Assembly (NCBI GenBank): GCA_029168955.1
Contig: JAPDOI010000296.1
Coordinates: 558,001 to 622,000, forward strand
Reading direction: 5' to 3'
DNA: 64,000 bases
DNA from: Aplectana chamaeleonis
Lineage: Eukaryota; Nematoda; Chromadorea; Rhabditida; Cosmocercidae
Shown: in pieces, positions 21,805-33,870 of the stretch
Numbering within the stretch: the stretch's first letter is position 1
Layout: each line of letters starts with the position of its first letter
Program-made: the position numbers and the translations under genes
The notes under the pieces: generated by a model
Databases searched by the model: none
What the model was told of the DNA's origin: nothing
The model's input: the letters and a program-made list of their open reading frames with translations, nothing else

Positions 21805-23587
21805 CTCATAAACTCGGGGTGTGAATAGGCTCCCAAACATCTTTGGATAGCACCGACAGCTGCTATCCATCCCCCAAAATGGGCGGAGTCGTAGCCTCCT
21901 AAGGTGCCTGTTGTGAGGGCGTGGGTTGATTTTAAATAGTACTTGGGGAATGGGAGGGTTCCTATTGTGGGGGTACTGGGGAGTAAAATCAGTGCAAATG
22001 CGACCACTGCAATGCTGTTGTCGGTCACGGGTACCACTTTCTACCCAAGCTTTTACAGTACCCCTTGACCGCTGATCTTCTATGACTGCTAAAGCACCTT
22101 GCTTAAATCGCAAGTAAGGTGCGAAGACGGACAGAACACTTCATATTCAACTTTATATATTGCTTCATCAATACAAAAACCGGTTCTAGTGAAATAACTC
22201 CATTCATATATAATAGCAAACACTGGAATCAACTGCAACGAAATTTTTTTTTTCAATTTTTAAGTTTTTTTTTTAAATTCCTAGGCGAAGTGCCTCCTAT
22301 GTACAGTGTGTTTCGCCAGTATTTGGACGTCCACCATCGTTTTTCGTTAGAATGTGCCACAGAGCTGAGCTTGGGTTTTCTAAAGAAAAAAGGACTGAGA
22401 AATCAATCTTTCATGGGTCTGTCCTTTCTGAAAAGCATACCTATAATATCAACCAACGAGCTCTGGATGCCTATCCAAAGTCATGATGCATTTGTAAATT
22501 TTAAATCCTGAAATATAACGAAATTTAACAAAGCGGTATTCAAAGAAGATCTCCAGGTAACGAGGAAGAGTAACAATAAACGACAAAGAAAGAAGGTGGA
22601 GTTTTATTCACACTACCGTTCATACATAGATTATGGTTAGGTGACGAGCAGGGAAGTGTTTTCGAGTATTTATAGTCCATTTTCAATAAATTTCTCGAGA
22701 ATCAGCCTTTTCGGGTCAATAACGCTATTAAGGCTACTCACCGAGATTTCTATGTATACCAAAAAAATTCGGAATGTGAATTCCAGATCGTTGTACACTG
22801 CACATAGAGCTCAGTACTTGTACACTGTACGGAACACTAAAAATTCTACCCAAAAGCTTTGTCTATTTTTAACGGATTCCTAGGAATCATTATGAACTTA
22901 AGTAGCTCTTCTCACCAGGATTTTGTGTATCTTTTAATTAAAAAGTTTTCGAATGAAAAATAGTGATTAGAGGGAATTTTTTGAAAGATGATGCTACAGG
23001 CGCGATTCCGATCACAGCCTACGAGCAATGTGTCATTCTCTGTTTCAGAAACCACTATCGTACAAGTGGGGTGGCTGTTTTTGTCAATAAAAGGACCGAA
23101 TAAAATGCATTTGAGTATCTAAGAACAACAACATTCCGATGATAATAATACAGAACTTTTCTCCGGAATGGGAGCCATGAATGAGTGCAAGTTAGGAATA
23201 AAAAAGTCAGAGTAATCACATCAAAAGAAGAAAGGTGGCAGAGGAAAAGAACGGATTAAAACCTTGACGAAGGTTGAGCGATCGATGAAAATGATTTGAA
23301 AATGATGATGACGCTTCATCCTACTACCTTAGGGAAACTTTGGGGAGTAAAGTTATACGTCACGTTGGGGAGTGAAAGAACACGTTATTACAGGTGATGT
23401 GGCACGTTCCCAGTTTCACTCCCCATGTATTCCCTAAGGGAGTGAAATTTACTACCCAATACCCTCACAAAAATCATGCGTTTCGTCGCGCGCGGCGTTT
23501 ACTCCCTAAGGTGGAAAGTGGTCCCCCGACTGAAAAAGTGTCAAAACAGGCCACGCCCACCTGTTATTCACCCCCCGAGATATGAGA
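21805..23587. mobile_element. 1.78-kb CTCT-ended element, copy 1
   Basis: Left end CTCATAAACTCGGGG...TGAATAGGCTCCC, right end TTATTCACCCCCCGAGATATGAGAG. The body matches 29500-31818 and the left 300 bp matches 23606 onward. No transposase recognised. The CTCT termini resemble the starts of the elements at 10142 and 56043, which suggests a wider superfamily (inference). Confidence 0.8.
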
Positions 23588-23605
23588 GTTAGCCAACCCT
23601 GCTTA

Positions 23606-24240
23606 CTCTGATAAACTCGGGGGGTGAATAGGCTCCCAAACATCTTTGGATAGCACCGACAGCTGCTATCCATCCCCCAAAATGGGCGGAGTCGTACCCT
23701 CCTAAGATGCCTGTCGTGAGGGTTTTTTTGAACAGTACTTGGGGAATCAGAGGGTGCCTATCGTGGGGGTATTGGGGAGTAAAACCAGTGCCATTCCGAC
23801 CACCGCTGTGCTGTTCTCGGTTGCGGGTATCGTATTCTACCCATGCTCCTACAGTACCCTTTAACCGCTGAATGCTCTATGACTGCTTAACCACTCATCA
23901 TATGGTCACATCACGTCGTAACTAAACTTGAATCATAAGTAAAGCACCATCACTAATAAAACAGTTCAGATTCCACTTCATTTATTGTTTCATAAATACA
24001 TGAACTCCGTTTTATGGAATAATTTCATTCATATGTAGTGGCAAACACTATGAAATCAACAGCTGCGCAACATTACAGTAATTTACGGCTTACGTCATGC
24101 ATAACACCATAAGAGAAACAATTTGACAACCATGATAAACAGTACTAACGATAAAAGCTCAATCAGCACAGAAAACATTACTATCGCCCATAGCTTCCAC
24201 TAAAGAAAAGAGAATAACATTCTCAGAAACACAAAAATTT
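23606..24240. mobile_element. left arm of CTCT-ended element, copy 2
   Basis: Starts CTCTGATAAACTCGGGGGG next to a TA dinucleotide and is about 85-90% alike to 21805-22220 by eye. It has no nearby right end. The best partner is the right end at 31818, also followed by TA, which would make copy 2 an 8.2-kb interrupted element. Confidence 0.7.
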
Positions 24241-24844
24241 TGAACCATCCAAAATTCTGATAAAAATTCTTTGTATATAGAATAAACAATTAGTTACCGG
24301 CATTCAGAGCATCCTACTGCATACGACGCGGTTAGCTCAAAAACCGAAACAGTTTGAAACACAAAACTTTTTAGGGCTTTTTTTTCGTTATAAATCGTTA
24401 GAAGGTGCCTAAAAATTAAGGTCCCGTTTTCTAGACTTCGAAAAAAGGTCCTGAATAGAAAATTATGAGCTTTCAAACTTCAACACTTTTCGACTGATTC
24501 TTTCGTGTAGATCTTCAAAGACACCGTTCACAACTATCCTTCTCTGTGGATTTCTACAATGAAATGATAAGCGAGGAGGTCTTAGGCTCTTAATGGCGAA
24601 AGAAGAACAAAAAAGAGCCAAGAACCAGGGGTGTGCAGGATTTTCTCTCTACTGTTTCCTGTTTTCTGCCCATTTTTGGATATTTTTCTTTGTTTTCTGT
24701 GAAAATAGGCAAAATCTGGCAGAGAACAGAAAAAACCTTGAACCTCAACTTGAGCCAAATTTACATCAGAGACTAGTGGCCGAACTCATTGACTGTGAAC
24801 CCATAGGTTTAGAGAACCTTACACGCACACTCTGCAATTTCTTA
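24241..24844. other. no gene seen
   Basis: 24440-24530 (ATTATGAGCTTTC...GTGTAGATCTTC) is an imperfect inverted copy of 29320-29390, a further hint that the sequence between them entered as a unit. No exon supported. Confidence 0.4.
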
Positions 24845-24985
24845 AAGGTAGGGTTCGCCGTAAAAAACGATTTCTGAGCTCTCTTAATGAGAATGTAGAT
24901 TTGTTCATCACAAAAATTGAAATAAGTGAAAAAAAAAACGGAAATTCGCCGAAAAAACGGTCAAAAACAAGGTATAACGGCTAAA
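24845..24985. mobile_element. left end of TTAA-family MITE
   Basis: TTAAAGGTAGGGTTCGCCG followed by GAGAATGTAGATTTG and AACGGCTAA, colinear with 16813 and 37260. It breaks off where the repeat at 24990 begins. Confidence 0.75.
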
Positions 24986-24989
24986 TACA

Positions 24990-25800
24990 GGGACGGTAGT
25001 AATCCATGCGAAACTACGAGTTTTATGTCGCGAGCTGACGTTCGAAACTCGCAGAATGAACTGATTGAAACCGGGACCACACACGCATCATCATGCGAGG
25101 TGCTGCGTTTCTTTGCAAAACTTCGTCCCTCTAAGGAGTTGAACCCTCAGTGCTTTTAACCGTAGCGGCGATCACTGGCATTGCACCGAGATCGCACTGT
25201 GACCTGATGATGTTTTCATTATAGGTGTCTCCCATTGCCAACACAGTATTGTGTTTCTGGCCACAGCAGAGGCTCAAACTAGTAGTTAACGTCATAGTAC
25301 CTACTTAAAAGCTTAAATTGATAGAGGAATGAAGCAGTGAAAATTGTACACTCAAGGCGTTTATAATGGAGTGATTGGTCAAGCGGAACTCAAAACTCAA
25401 TTCCTACATACTTTCTTGTATGAGACATGTGAAAGAATCTATTTAAGTCGTTCCTCATTCAAGTGAATTCGATCGGCCTTCTGGACTACAATAAAAGGAC
25501 CTCAGTAACTACACGCCTATTCATTTTCCTCAACGTTCTTCGACGGATTCTATTTGTTCTATAAATATGATTGCTGTTAATCCTTGCCGCAATTTTCACC
25601 TCTCAATTCTTGTGTCAAACCTACTGATGCCTATTTCTTCTCGGCACCTACTCACCTCGCACAAAAGCAGGACATTCAAATCTCTGACTTTTTTCTATCG
25701 TTTGAACGACCGCATAAGCAAAAGTTTTCGTTGGCTCAAAAAAACGTTTTCTCACCCATCCGGAAAAAATTATGCTTCTCCTGATAACTTGGGCATAGCA
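24990..25800. repeat. dispersed repeat carrying a tRNA-like promoter box
   Basis: Matches 55977-57440 in the same orientation, giving an empty site (GCAGAATGAAC, 25051-25061) for the element at 56043-56689. On the minus strand at 25135-25215 the words GGTTCAACTCC (B-box-like) and TGATCGCCGCTACGG could be relics of a tRNA-type promoter, which would make this a SINE; weak evidence. Confidence 0.6.
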
Positions 25801-26626
25801 AAATGATCTTTTTTGCACACTTTGGGTACTGATACCTTATCAAATCGGACTGAAAAGGTCACAACTCCAATGAAAAGTGCAAATGCCCTACCAACTTTCG
25901 CAGCTTTGAGGTTTTGCTAGAAAATTTGTAGAAACTGTGAAAGAAATTGTTAAAACGTTTGATTAGACTCAGCCCATACCTTGAGCTTCCGTGAAATTTC
26001 GAAATGAATTTTCGCTTATCCTCCCGAACAACCAGCAACGTGTCCAAAATTTTATTTTTTGTGAATTTAGAAATTGAGCGTGTAGATTGAGACATATGAA
26101 ATCAAATTATATGATCCTCGCACTTGACGAAAAATTCATTTTTTATCGAACAAAAAAACTTCTTTTTTTCTCGACTAATTCCTCAGAACACGGATTCACA
26201 GGAAATTGAGAACCTCCTTGAGAAAATTAGGAAGTTTAAGAATTAAGAAAATTTTGATAAGACAGATTTTTGTTTTTTTTTTGCACCTACACATTTACAC
26301 TTGTACTTACTGTCCGATCAAAATCTGTCTGGGAAACTCAGTCGAACGAGCAAAGTGATGCTCGATAATTTCCGCATCACCCTGATACATGGCTCCGATT
26401 AGGATCTCCGAGAAATTGAATATTGAAGAACAAAATTTAAAACACCACATTTCGATCATTTTTTTTGGAAATCGAAGAATCAAAAAACGAAACTTCCGAA
26501 CGTAATCGAAAACGGAATGATATAAAAAAGAAATAAGAAAATCGAAAACTCGCGTAAGTCTGAAATCGATTCGATCGCAAAAAAATCTAGGGGACAACTT
26601 CGGTTCACATTGCTCGACGTCGTAGA
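25801..26626. other. AT-rich, no gene seen
   Basis: 25830-25860 is an inverted copy of a segment of the 26627-27060 tandem repeat, so the interval may be one element with inverted subterminal repeats. A 96-codon minus-strand frame (26307-26597) is low complexity and not called. Confidence 0.4.
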
Positions 26627-27060
26627 GTTATGACCTCATCAATTTGATTTGGTAAGGGTTCAGTGCCTGAATTGTACTAAGTAAGATTAATTTTGCTATG
26701 CCCAGCTTATCAGTAGCAAATATTCGCTCCTTCCAAGTGAAAACGTGAAAATCATGGATTTATGACATCATCAGTCCAGTTTGATAAGGTATCAATTCAT
26801 TACTTGTGTCAAAAGGAATTAATTTTGCGATTTCCAGGTCATCAGGAGTAAGTTATCGCTCCACTGGTGTGAAAACTTATAACTCGAAGAGCTATAATCT
26901 TAACAGTTGAGTTTGATATGGTGTCAACGCCTGACTTCTGCAAAAAAAAAATTAATTTAGCTACTTCCAAGTTAATCAAACCTAATACTCGCTTTTCCGG
27001 CTCAAAATGCTCCAAATCTTATGGATATGTTCATATCACTTCGATTTGATAATTTATCAA
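26627..27060. repeat. diverged tandem repeat, period about 130 bp
   Basis: At least three units, starting near 26627, 26760 and 26890. They share ATCA..TTTGAT(A/T)(A/T)GGT, a TTAATTTTGC motif, a TTATCAG word, CGCTC and AAAACTTATA-like words. Units are clearly diverged by eye, so the array is old. Confidence 0.7.
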
Positions 27061-27089
27061 AGCTAGATTAGTGTTAAAATAGTTTATAA

Positions 27090-27480
27090 TCAAGTTTTTA
27101 CTCTAACATGACCAAATCCCGGCTTTTCCGCGTTCAAAACGCGCGATCTACCGATTTTTGCCGAGGTGTATCCTTGGAGGTCGGCTGTCAATAATTTTAT
27201 GACTGCGACTGTCTGCGCACTTGCTGACAGCCTGTGCGAAACAGCACCCACCTCGCATGATGAACGAAAAAGTCCTCCGCACCACTTCTTCTCCCCGAAA
27301 CTGGGAGTCTCTCGCGTCTCCACCACCGCTGCGCTGTTTCGCCTCTCGCTGCCCACCTCGCCTAGAGATAGAGTCTGCTGCCAGTTTCAGCGATCTCGCG
27401 AGGGTGCCCGAAACCATGAGGTTAACCCGCAATGAGCTCCATAGAAGCGAGCACAGGATAGGAAGCGGTTGACCATTTTG
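27090..27480. repeat. dispersed repeat, pair of 59190-59810
   Basis: Shares GCATGATGAACGAAAAAGTC, CCGCACCACTTCTTCTCC and CTCCACCACCGCTGC with 59280-59360. The weak open frames in both copies lie in repeat and are not called. Confidence 0.65.
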
Positions 27481-27814
27481 CACCAGATTTGGAAGATGGG
27501 TCCCTTTGAAGTCGTGGAACACTACGGATACGGTTTAAAACCTGTTCATTGCTATATCGCCTCAAAATCGCCTCTTTTTGTGAGGCCGAAACTCGCAGAA
27601 TACCTGCATGGTTTGTCCATTTCGAAACTCGTAGTTCCGAATGGATTACTACCACCCCAGGTGTCGACCGACCCCTTAATTAACGCGGTTTCCATTGATG
27701 CTTGTTTATCCGCTGTTTATTTTGCTGTTAAAGTACTCAGAAGTCTCCAGATGTACTTAGAAATCACTTTGGAAGCAAAATAAAAGTTGACGAAATAGCT
27801 TTTACACGAATCTC

Positions 27815-27945
27815 GATAATTGGAGGCAGGAGGACACCAAACAATAACGTATTCCTGAACGATTTTTCTCAAACTTTTTATGGTTATGGGGATAGCATAT
27901 CAACCGATTTCATCGAGAACCTTGCCTTTAGGTAAGCTCGTCTAT
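27815..27945. mobile_element. right end of TTAA-family element; empty site
   Basis: GATAATTGGAGGCAGGAGG through ATCGAGAACCTTGCCTTTA, colinear with 39249-39397. It gives the uninterrupted form of the site into which the 37572-39248 element inserted. Confidence 0.75.
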
Positions 27946-27966
27946 CTCGCTCTGGTGGTTACCCGA

Positions 27967-28240
27967 GCTGGTGTTGTGTAGTGGTAGGAGGGGCTGCTGT
28001 TCGCTCGACACGGCAGGGCTCGATCCTCGCTTAGGGTCAACCATATTTTCTATCCCTAATGAGTCTCCAAGTCGGTACTAGATTCATATAGGGAGATGAA
28101 GGATACGAGTGGGAAATCGGCTGACTCCCGCATGCCACGTATGAGCCTGAAAATCATACACGCCTCTATGAAATGGACGTCGAATGCGCTGCGTATCCTA
28201 GTATAAATTCAGAAAGCCCAGCCTTAATCTTTATCTTATA
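27967..28240 (+). mobile_element. tRNA-derived SINE candidate
   Basis: 27967-28042 resembles a degenerate tRNA gene: GTGTAGTGGTAGGAGGGG (A-box region), GGCTCGATCCTC (B box) about 40 nt later and a plausible 3' end. It is followed by a non-tRNA body (GGGAGATGAAGGATACGAG, GGCTGACTCCCGC). This layout is that of a tRNA-derived SINE transcribed by RNA polymerase III. No A-rich tail or flanking duplication was pinned down. It is not a functional tRNA, as the cloverleaf is poor. Confidence 0.45.
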
Positions 28241-29429
28241 GGGCTACCCTTACCTAGATGTTGACCGTTGAGGATACGCTCAGAAGGTATGCCATACAGT
28301 AATAAGGCGAGAACTTCAATTTTATCCGACAATAACAACGATGAGCTTTTGACACTTCCTAATGTCCGCTATTCATACCCGCCTTCGCGCGGCGTTCGAT
28401 TGTGAATACTTTCTACAGGCGGGAAAAACTGAGAATCCTCCAGCGCCACCCCTTTCGCTTAGGGGTAAAGCTTTGCTCTAACTGTGCCATCTCATTCCAG
28501 CGCACGAAGATACAAGATTTGAATAAGATGAAGTGTAAGGAAAATGGTGATGGAGCGGTGATGTAGTTGTTGAAATTGGCATAGTTACGAGCGAACCCGT
28601 CGTGATTGAGCGAGTGGCGCGTTAGGTCATTTATCTTCACACAGCAAACCCACGCGGTACGCACGTTCTACTAGGGCGTTGACGAGTAGTACAGTGTTCA
28701 ACCCAGCATTCATCCCGAAATTATCGTCAAAATATGTACACTACAAAGTGAAGGGCAAGTCTGCTCCTACTAAATCTATGTATTCTTCTCACATATCAAG
28801 CTTCTGGTTAAGTAATCGAGTGTTATTTTCTCAGGAAAAGGGAGCCAAGACGGACATTCTTAGCTATAATCCGTCCCTTTCGGAAGTCTACATTCCTTCT
28901 TCTGGCCAGCTGTTGGCTTTCGGATATTGTGCGAAAGAACTACTTTATCACGGAAAAAATGTGTAAACATTTTTTTTGCGAACCTCATCATGTCCGACAT
29001 TTCGATTGATTTCAGGATCACTCAGTGCAAGAAAAAATATGTGACCTGTCCCTTGGATAACGCTGTTTCTATCGCATCACTTAACCTCGAAAAAAGGAGT
29101 GATTTGGTCTGTCTTTTTTAGATTTGCTATTTTTGTCAGACTAAAACTGATACGGCGCATCGTCGAGCATGGTCATAATCTAAAGAAATTTTTCTCCAAA
29201 ATTAAAAAATAAATAAAATTTGACGGGACGGACGAAAAGTTTACAAATTCAACAAATATAATCGACTCCTTATATGTAGCTTACAAGCTCTAATGGCATT
29301 TCGATATCAGGAAAACCCGTTCACGTTAAAGATCTACACGACGAGAAACTTCCGGGAATAGTTCATGTTTAAGGGCTCATAATTTTCATAATCTTGGTTT
29401 TTTTGAAATTTCTTAAGAAGAGGAGTCAC
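28241..29429. other. no supported gene
   Basis: A 95-codon frame at 28679-28966 (+) has unremarkable composition but no recognised domain or convincing splice sites. 29320-29390 pairs as an inverted copy with 24440-24530. Confidence 0.35.
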
Positions 29430-31818
29430 ATTTTTTGCACACTTCATCGGTCCTTTAAGGAAAAAACCACAAAAAAAAATTATCTGTTCCAAACTTTCTC
29501 CAATCCTAGCTCGAGGGCCTCATATGTTTAGCGTGTTTCGCCAGTATTTGTACGTCCATCCACTTTTTTCGTCAGAACGTGCCATAGAGCTCGGCTTCAC
29601 TTTTCTAAAAGAAATAAAACTGAGAGATCAATATTTCATTGGTATAATATGTATTTTTCAAAAAGCGTACCTATAATATGTTATTAACGAACCAGCTTGG
29701 AGGCCTATCCAAAACCATGATGCACTTGTTCATTTCCGATCCTGAATCCGGACAAATCAGTTTTGAAAGGATATTCCCAGGTGACGAGAAGGAGATATAC
29801 GATAACGACAAAAAGGAGGGTGGGAATTATTCACACTGCCGCTAGTATGTGTGTAAGTTATGATCAGAAGGCGCGCAGGAGGCGTTTCTGAGTACTTCTC
29901 GTCCTTTTCCAACAACTTTCTTCAAAATCGGCCTTTTCGGATCAGTAAAGTTATTAGGAATGCAGGTGGTAAGGATTCTAGGACTCACTAGGATTTGTAT
30001 GTATTCGAACACAAAAGTTAGGAATGTGACTTACAGATAGTTAACCCATACACGACCGCGTGTCCCACCGGTGGGACACGCGTTGACTACCACTTCGGAC
30101 CGTGTGTCCCACCGGTGGGACACTCTTTTCAGAAATCGATTTCTCCACCGCATCAAGGAATTTTTAAACCTACTTATGGTCAATGTATTTACTTATTCTA
30201 GACTCGATCACGAATTTGGTGGTCCGCTGGCAGCTTCACCACCACAATATATCTGACCCTTCGAATTCAGCCAGGTCGAAAACCTCAAACATGAGTAAAG
30301 ATCGCATCTTTACAAGTAATTATTGGCGAATTTTATCTTTTTCTCATTACTAGAGAAACAATTCCTACTTCTAAGTGTGGTCAGATCGTATAGCACTATT
30401 TAATATATCACAGAAATATGACTACTGATACAGCGCACCATTCCCGTGCACCATTCCCCCATCAGCATTCCCAGTCAATGTGAAAATTGATGAGTATTTT
30501 CAACGTCTAAATGTTAAAAAGAATGCTTGAAATATTTACTACCAAAATACTCGCGTCGGATAGACGATAGACCACAAGAGCGAGGAAGTATGTAGCTAAC
30601 TCAAAAATTAGTGCAATTCTGAAAAAAATTTAAATTTCACTAAGCATTTTTTGTCAATTGAAGAACAGAAGAATGTCTATGTTGGTAATCTACGATAATT
30701 AATGTTTCGAAGCGATAGAATTCAACGAACTCACGTGATTTTGTGGATGGTCTTATCTACACAGTTGAAATTTAGGAGGCCTTTTCGCAGGAAGGAAAGA
30801 TTTATGGAAGTTGAAACTCTGGCACCGTGATTTTGACGTCTACAGTCGTACGATTAACGAAAAACGAAAATCGATTTTTAGTGGCGTGCCATTCGAGCAA
30901 AAGTGGCCCGCCGGTGGGACATTGTATACGGTGACGCAATATTGCACGTGGTCCGAACGTGCAGCCACCCAAAATAAGGCGTAGTCGTGAATGGGTTAAA
31001 CACTAAGAAGCGCTCTGCAGTCGCATCCTATACTTGCACAATGTACAGAACACTAAAAATTTCACCCAAAACTTTCATCGTTTGGACTAAATCCTGGCAA
31101 TCGTTATGAATTTAGATAGCTCTCCTCACGGGGAAATTGAATTTTTTTTTCAAATCCAAGATAAGCCAAAAAAAGGTGATTTTAATGGATATTTTGAAAG
31201 AGATTCTGATTAAATTCAACGATCAGTATTTCATTCAATCCTGTGTTTTGGATAGTCATCGAACCACTACCATGCAAGTGGGGTGGTTTTGTTGTGAAAA
31301 AAAAACAGACCGGGTAAAATGCTAGTGGATGCCTCAAAATCAGCAGTCATTCAATCATGACACTAACATTCTTTTTAAATGGGAGCCATGGATAAGAAGT
31401 GAAGAGAATCAGGAAGGAAAAAGTAAGTCATAGAGTAATAAAAGGAGATGAGAAAAAGAAAAAGGGCAAAAGAATAGAACACATTAAACATATGAAATGG
31501 ATTGATCAATCGATGGATTTGATTCGAAAATGATGATGACGCGGCGTTTTACTACCTTAGGGAAGCTTTAGGGAGTAAGGTGACACGTCGCTTTGGACAG
31601 TGGAGAAACACGTTAATACAGGTGATGTGGCACGTGACCAGTGTCACTCCCCAAGGGTTTCCCAAGGGAGTGAAATTTACTACCCAATACCCTCACAAAA
31701 ATCGTGCGTTTCGCCGCGCGCGGCGTTTACTCCCTAAGATGGAAAGTGGTCCCCCGACTGAAAAAAAGGCCAAAACAGGCCACGCCCACCTGTTATTCAC
31801 CCCCCGAGTTTATGAGAG
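29430..31818. mobile_element. right part of CTCT-ended element, copy 2
   Basis: Colinear with 22250-23587 (GTGTTTCGCCAGTATTTG, ACCCAATACCCTCACAAAAA, CGCGCGCGGCGTTTACTCCC) once the piggyBac-like insertion at 30045-30995 is removed. Ends CCCCCCGAGTTTATGAGAG followed by TA. Confidence 0.75.
30045..30995. mobile_element. piggyBac-like non-autonomous element, 951 bp
   Basis: Termini CCCATACACGACCGCG and the inverse CGTAGTCGTGAATGGG, flanked by TTAA at 30041-30044 and 30996-30999. TTAA duplication plus CCC/GGG ends is the piggyBac signature. Just inside the left end lie a 26-bp perfect palindrome (30057-30082) and a second (30104-30123), both centred on TCCCACCGGTGGGA; a degenerate copy (CCCGCCGGTGGGAC) is near 30905. 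No transposase frame. Confidence 0.9.
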
Positions 31819-33729
31819 TAAGGACTGGGGCAGCTGAGACATTGCTCGGGTAGTAGACCTTTTGCCTTGACGGGGTTATATTCCAACGCGCCGACACCTT
31901 TACCCCTACCCAACGACACGCGTTGGTGAATTCCGCCATCGGAATCCAAAAAGCGTCCTTCCAAAAAAGGTTAGACCTCTCGAACTTCGTGCAGATTACC
32001 TTTTCCACAAAGAATTGTGCAGAAAGGAAGCTAATACGAGCTAGCTCGAAATTTAGACACCCAATCAAGTGGAAACATCTGTCTCGGCAAAGTTGGGTCA
32101 GCAGAAATCACTTGAACTCCTTTATCGCCTTCTTCGGTGGCAGGATCAAGGTTGAACGGCTAATTACATACTGGTGTCCGCCGGCCTCCGGGTAATAAGA
32201 AATTTAATAAAGTTTAGTGTCGATGAACGACTCTGCATAAATCTCGGCATCGCAACTGTCGATACAATTGTATAATGCCCTTCTGTAGCTTGCCAACCGA
32301 GTATAGTACAGTTTATTCGGCTAACGTTTCAGCGTTATCGCCTTTTATATATATATTTATTATACTATTAATAAAGTTTGTTTTGCTGCCTTTTATGTTG
32401 CTTCTTAATAGTTGCTAAGTGTATACCTTTAGAATCTGCCATCTACTTTGACAGCAATTGAAGGGACAGCGGGATAGGGATTTATAAAAACTTGTAATTG
32501 TGGGCGGGCGGATACCAGTGCACAAGTTTCCTGTGGCTTCTAACGTATTCCTGTTTATTCTCCTAATTTTCACATACCTTCACTTTTTTGATAACCCGGT
32601 CTACAAATATTCTTTCAAAACTCGAAAACCGCTTTTATCGCAAGCGCTGGCTTCAAAGTAGAACAACGATTCAATCGATTACTTTCCTTTTTTTTCATGT
32701 TTTTCCAAGTTTCTAGGGAATCTTTCAAGTGTTTTTTCTTTCCATCAGTGGGAACAAACGGCTGTATAATTCCATTTGAATTCTATGGAGTACAAATATG
32801 ATTTCAATTGCACAGTCTCTCCAGCTCTCACTGCGCATTTTTTCTTACGCTTCTTGTTTAAATGTCTGGAAATCCTTCTTCCAACAATTCACAGTCCTTT
32901 CTCCTCTTCATTTTTCCTCTCCGTATTGATCTACTGAGAGTTTCCCATCGGCTGCGAATGTTGCCATCCTGTTAGATCCCCCTCCTTTTGTGACTGCACC
33001 TTTTATCAATCAAAAATTAATGGTCCAAATCGGTCCGCGCTAGGGGATGAAGGTCGCGTCATACGGCCAGTAATGAGCTTTCGCTCCGTCCACCGCTGAA
33101 GTCCACTAGCTCGCTTCTGGTCATGCACTTTCCGCTGAACCCTAGACCTGTTGGCATTCGCGCTTATTCGTTGTGAGAATAATTTGTTTCTCTTGGGCAG
33201 TCAAAACTAGAATGCCTTATCGAGTTACCATTTTCGTGACTCGGCTTCAACAGATTTTCTTTTCCAATGAGAAAACAATTGTTTCACCTGACCAATTAAT
33301 TTTTTCATGATAACAGTTGACACTATGTATTCGCGCCAATTTTGACTCAGGTAAAAGTTAAATTCTGTGGATATTGTGGATAATCATTTGCCTTGAGTTA
33401 GTGTATGGATGACAATGGTGGGGAAGGATGGGAGCAGGGAGCAAACAATGGGAGCAACTAGCTAGAAAAACTGTCTTGAGGCAAATAACACATTTCTGAA
33501 GTATGAATAGCGCTCACTCTAAATATTATATACGCCTCACTTTGAAGGCACATACGTCATAACGTTAACACAATAACGCATCAATGTGCCTATGGGATTT
33601 CAATGTACACGATTAGATGGGAAAGTCGTAATCTCCGTTGATCTGGTTCGCTCACTGTGGTGAAATGACGGCTTGCAACGATCTCTTTCACCATGTTTGG
33701 TATGGTTCTATGAGAATGCAAAAAACCAT
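31819..33729. other. 1.9 kb, no gene; repeat fragments
   Basis: 31850-31925 inversely matches 21715-21790, and 32150-32210 matches a TTAA-family interior. A word ATTCGGCTAACGTTTCAGCG (32318-32337) next to a T/A-rich tract is reminiscent of retroelement ends but unproven. No exon supported. Confidence 0.4.
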
Positions 33730-33870
33730 TTAAAGGCAGTGTTCGCGATAATCTTCGATTTTGGGATTAATCGCTAAATCGATTGTTTGGCCTCTGGGTA
33801 GAACTGAAATTACGGAGATTTCGAAAAAACGCACTAGACGGGCACGAAATCCTTTGCTCTCACCCCGCCT

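Noticed and set aside
25135..25215. Functional tRNA gene on the minus strand
   Set aside because: Only box-like words; no foldable cloverleaf, and the sequence is part of a dispersed repeat.
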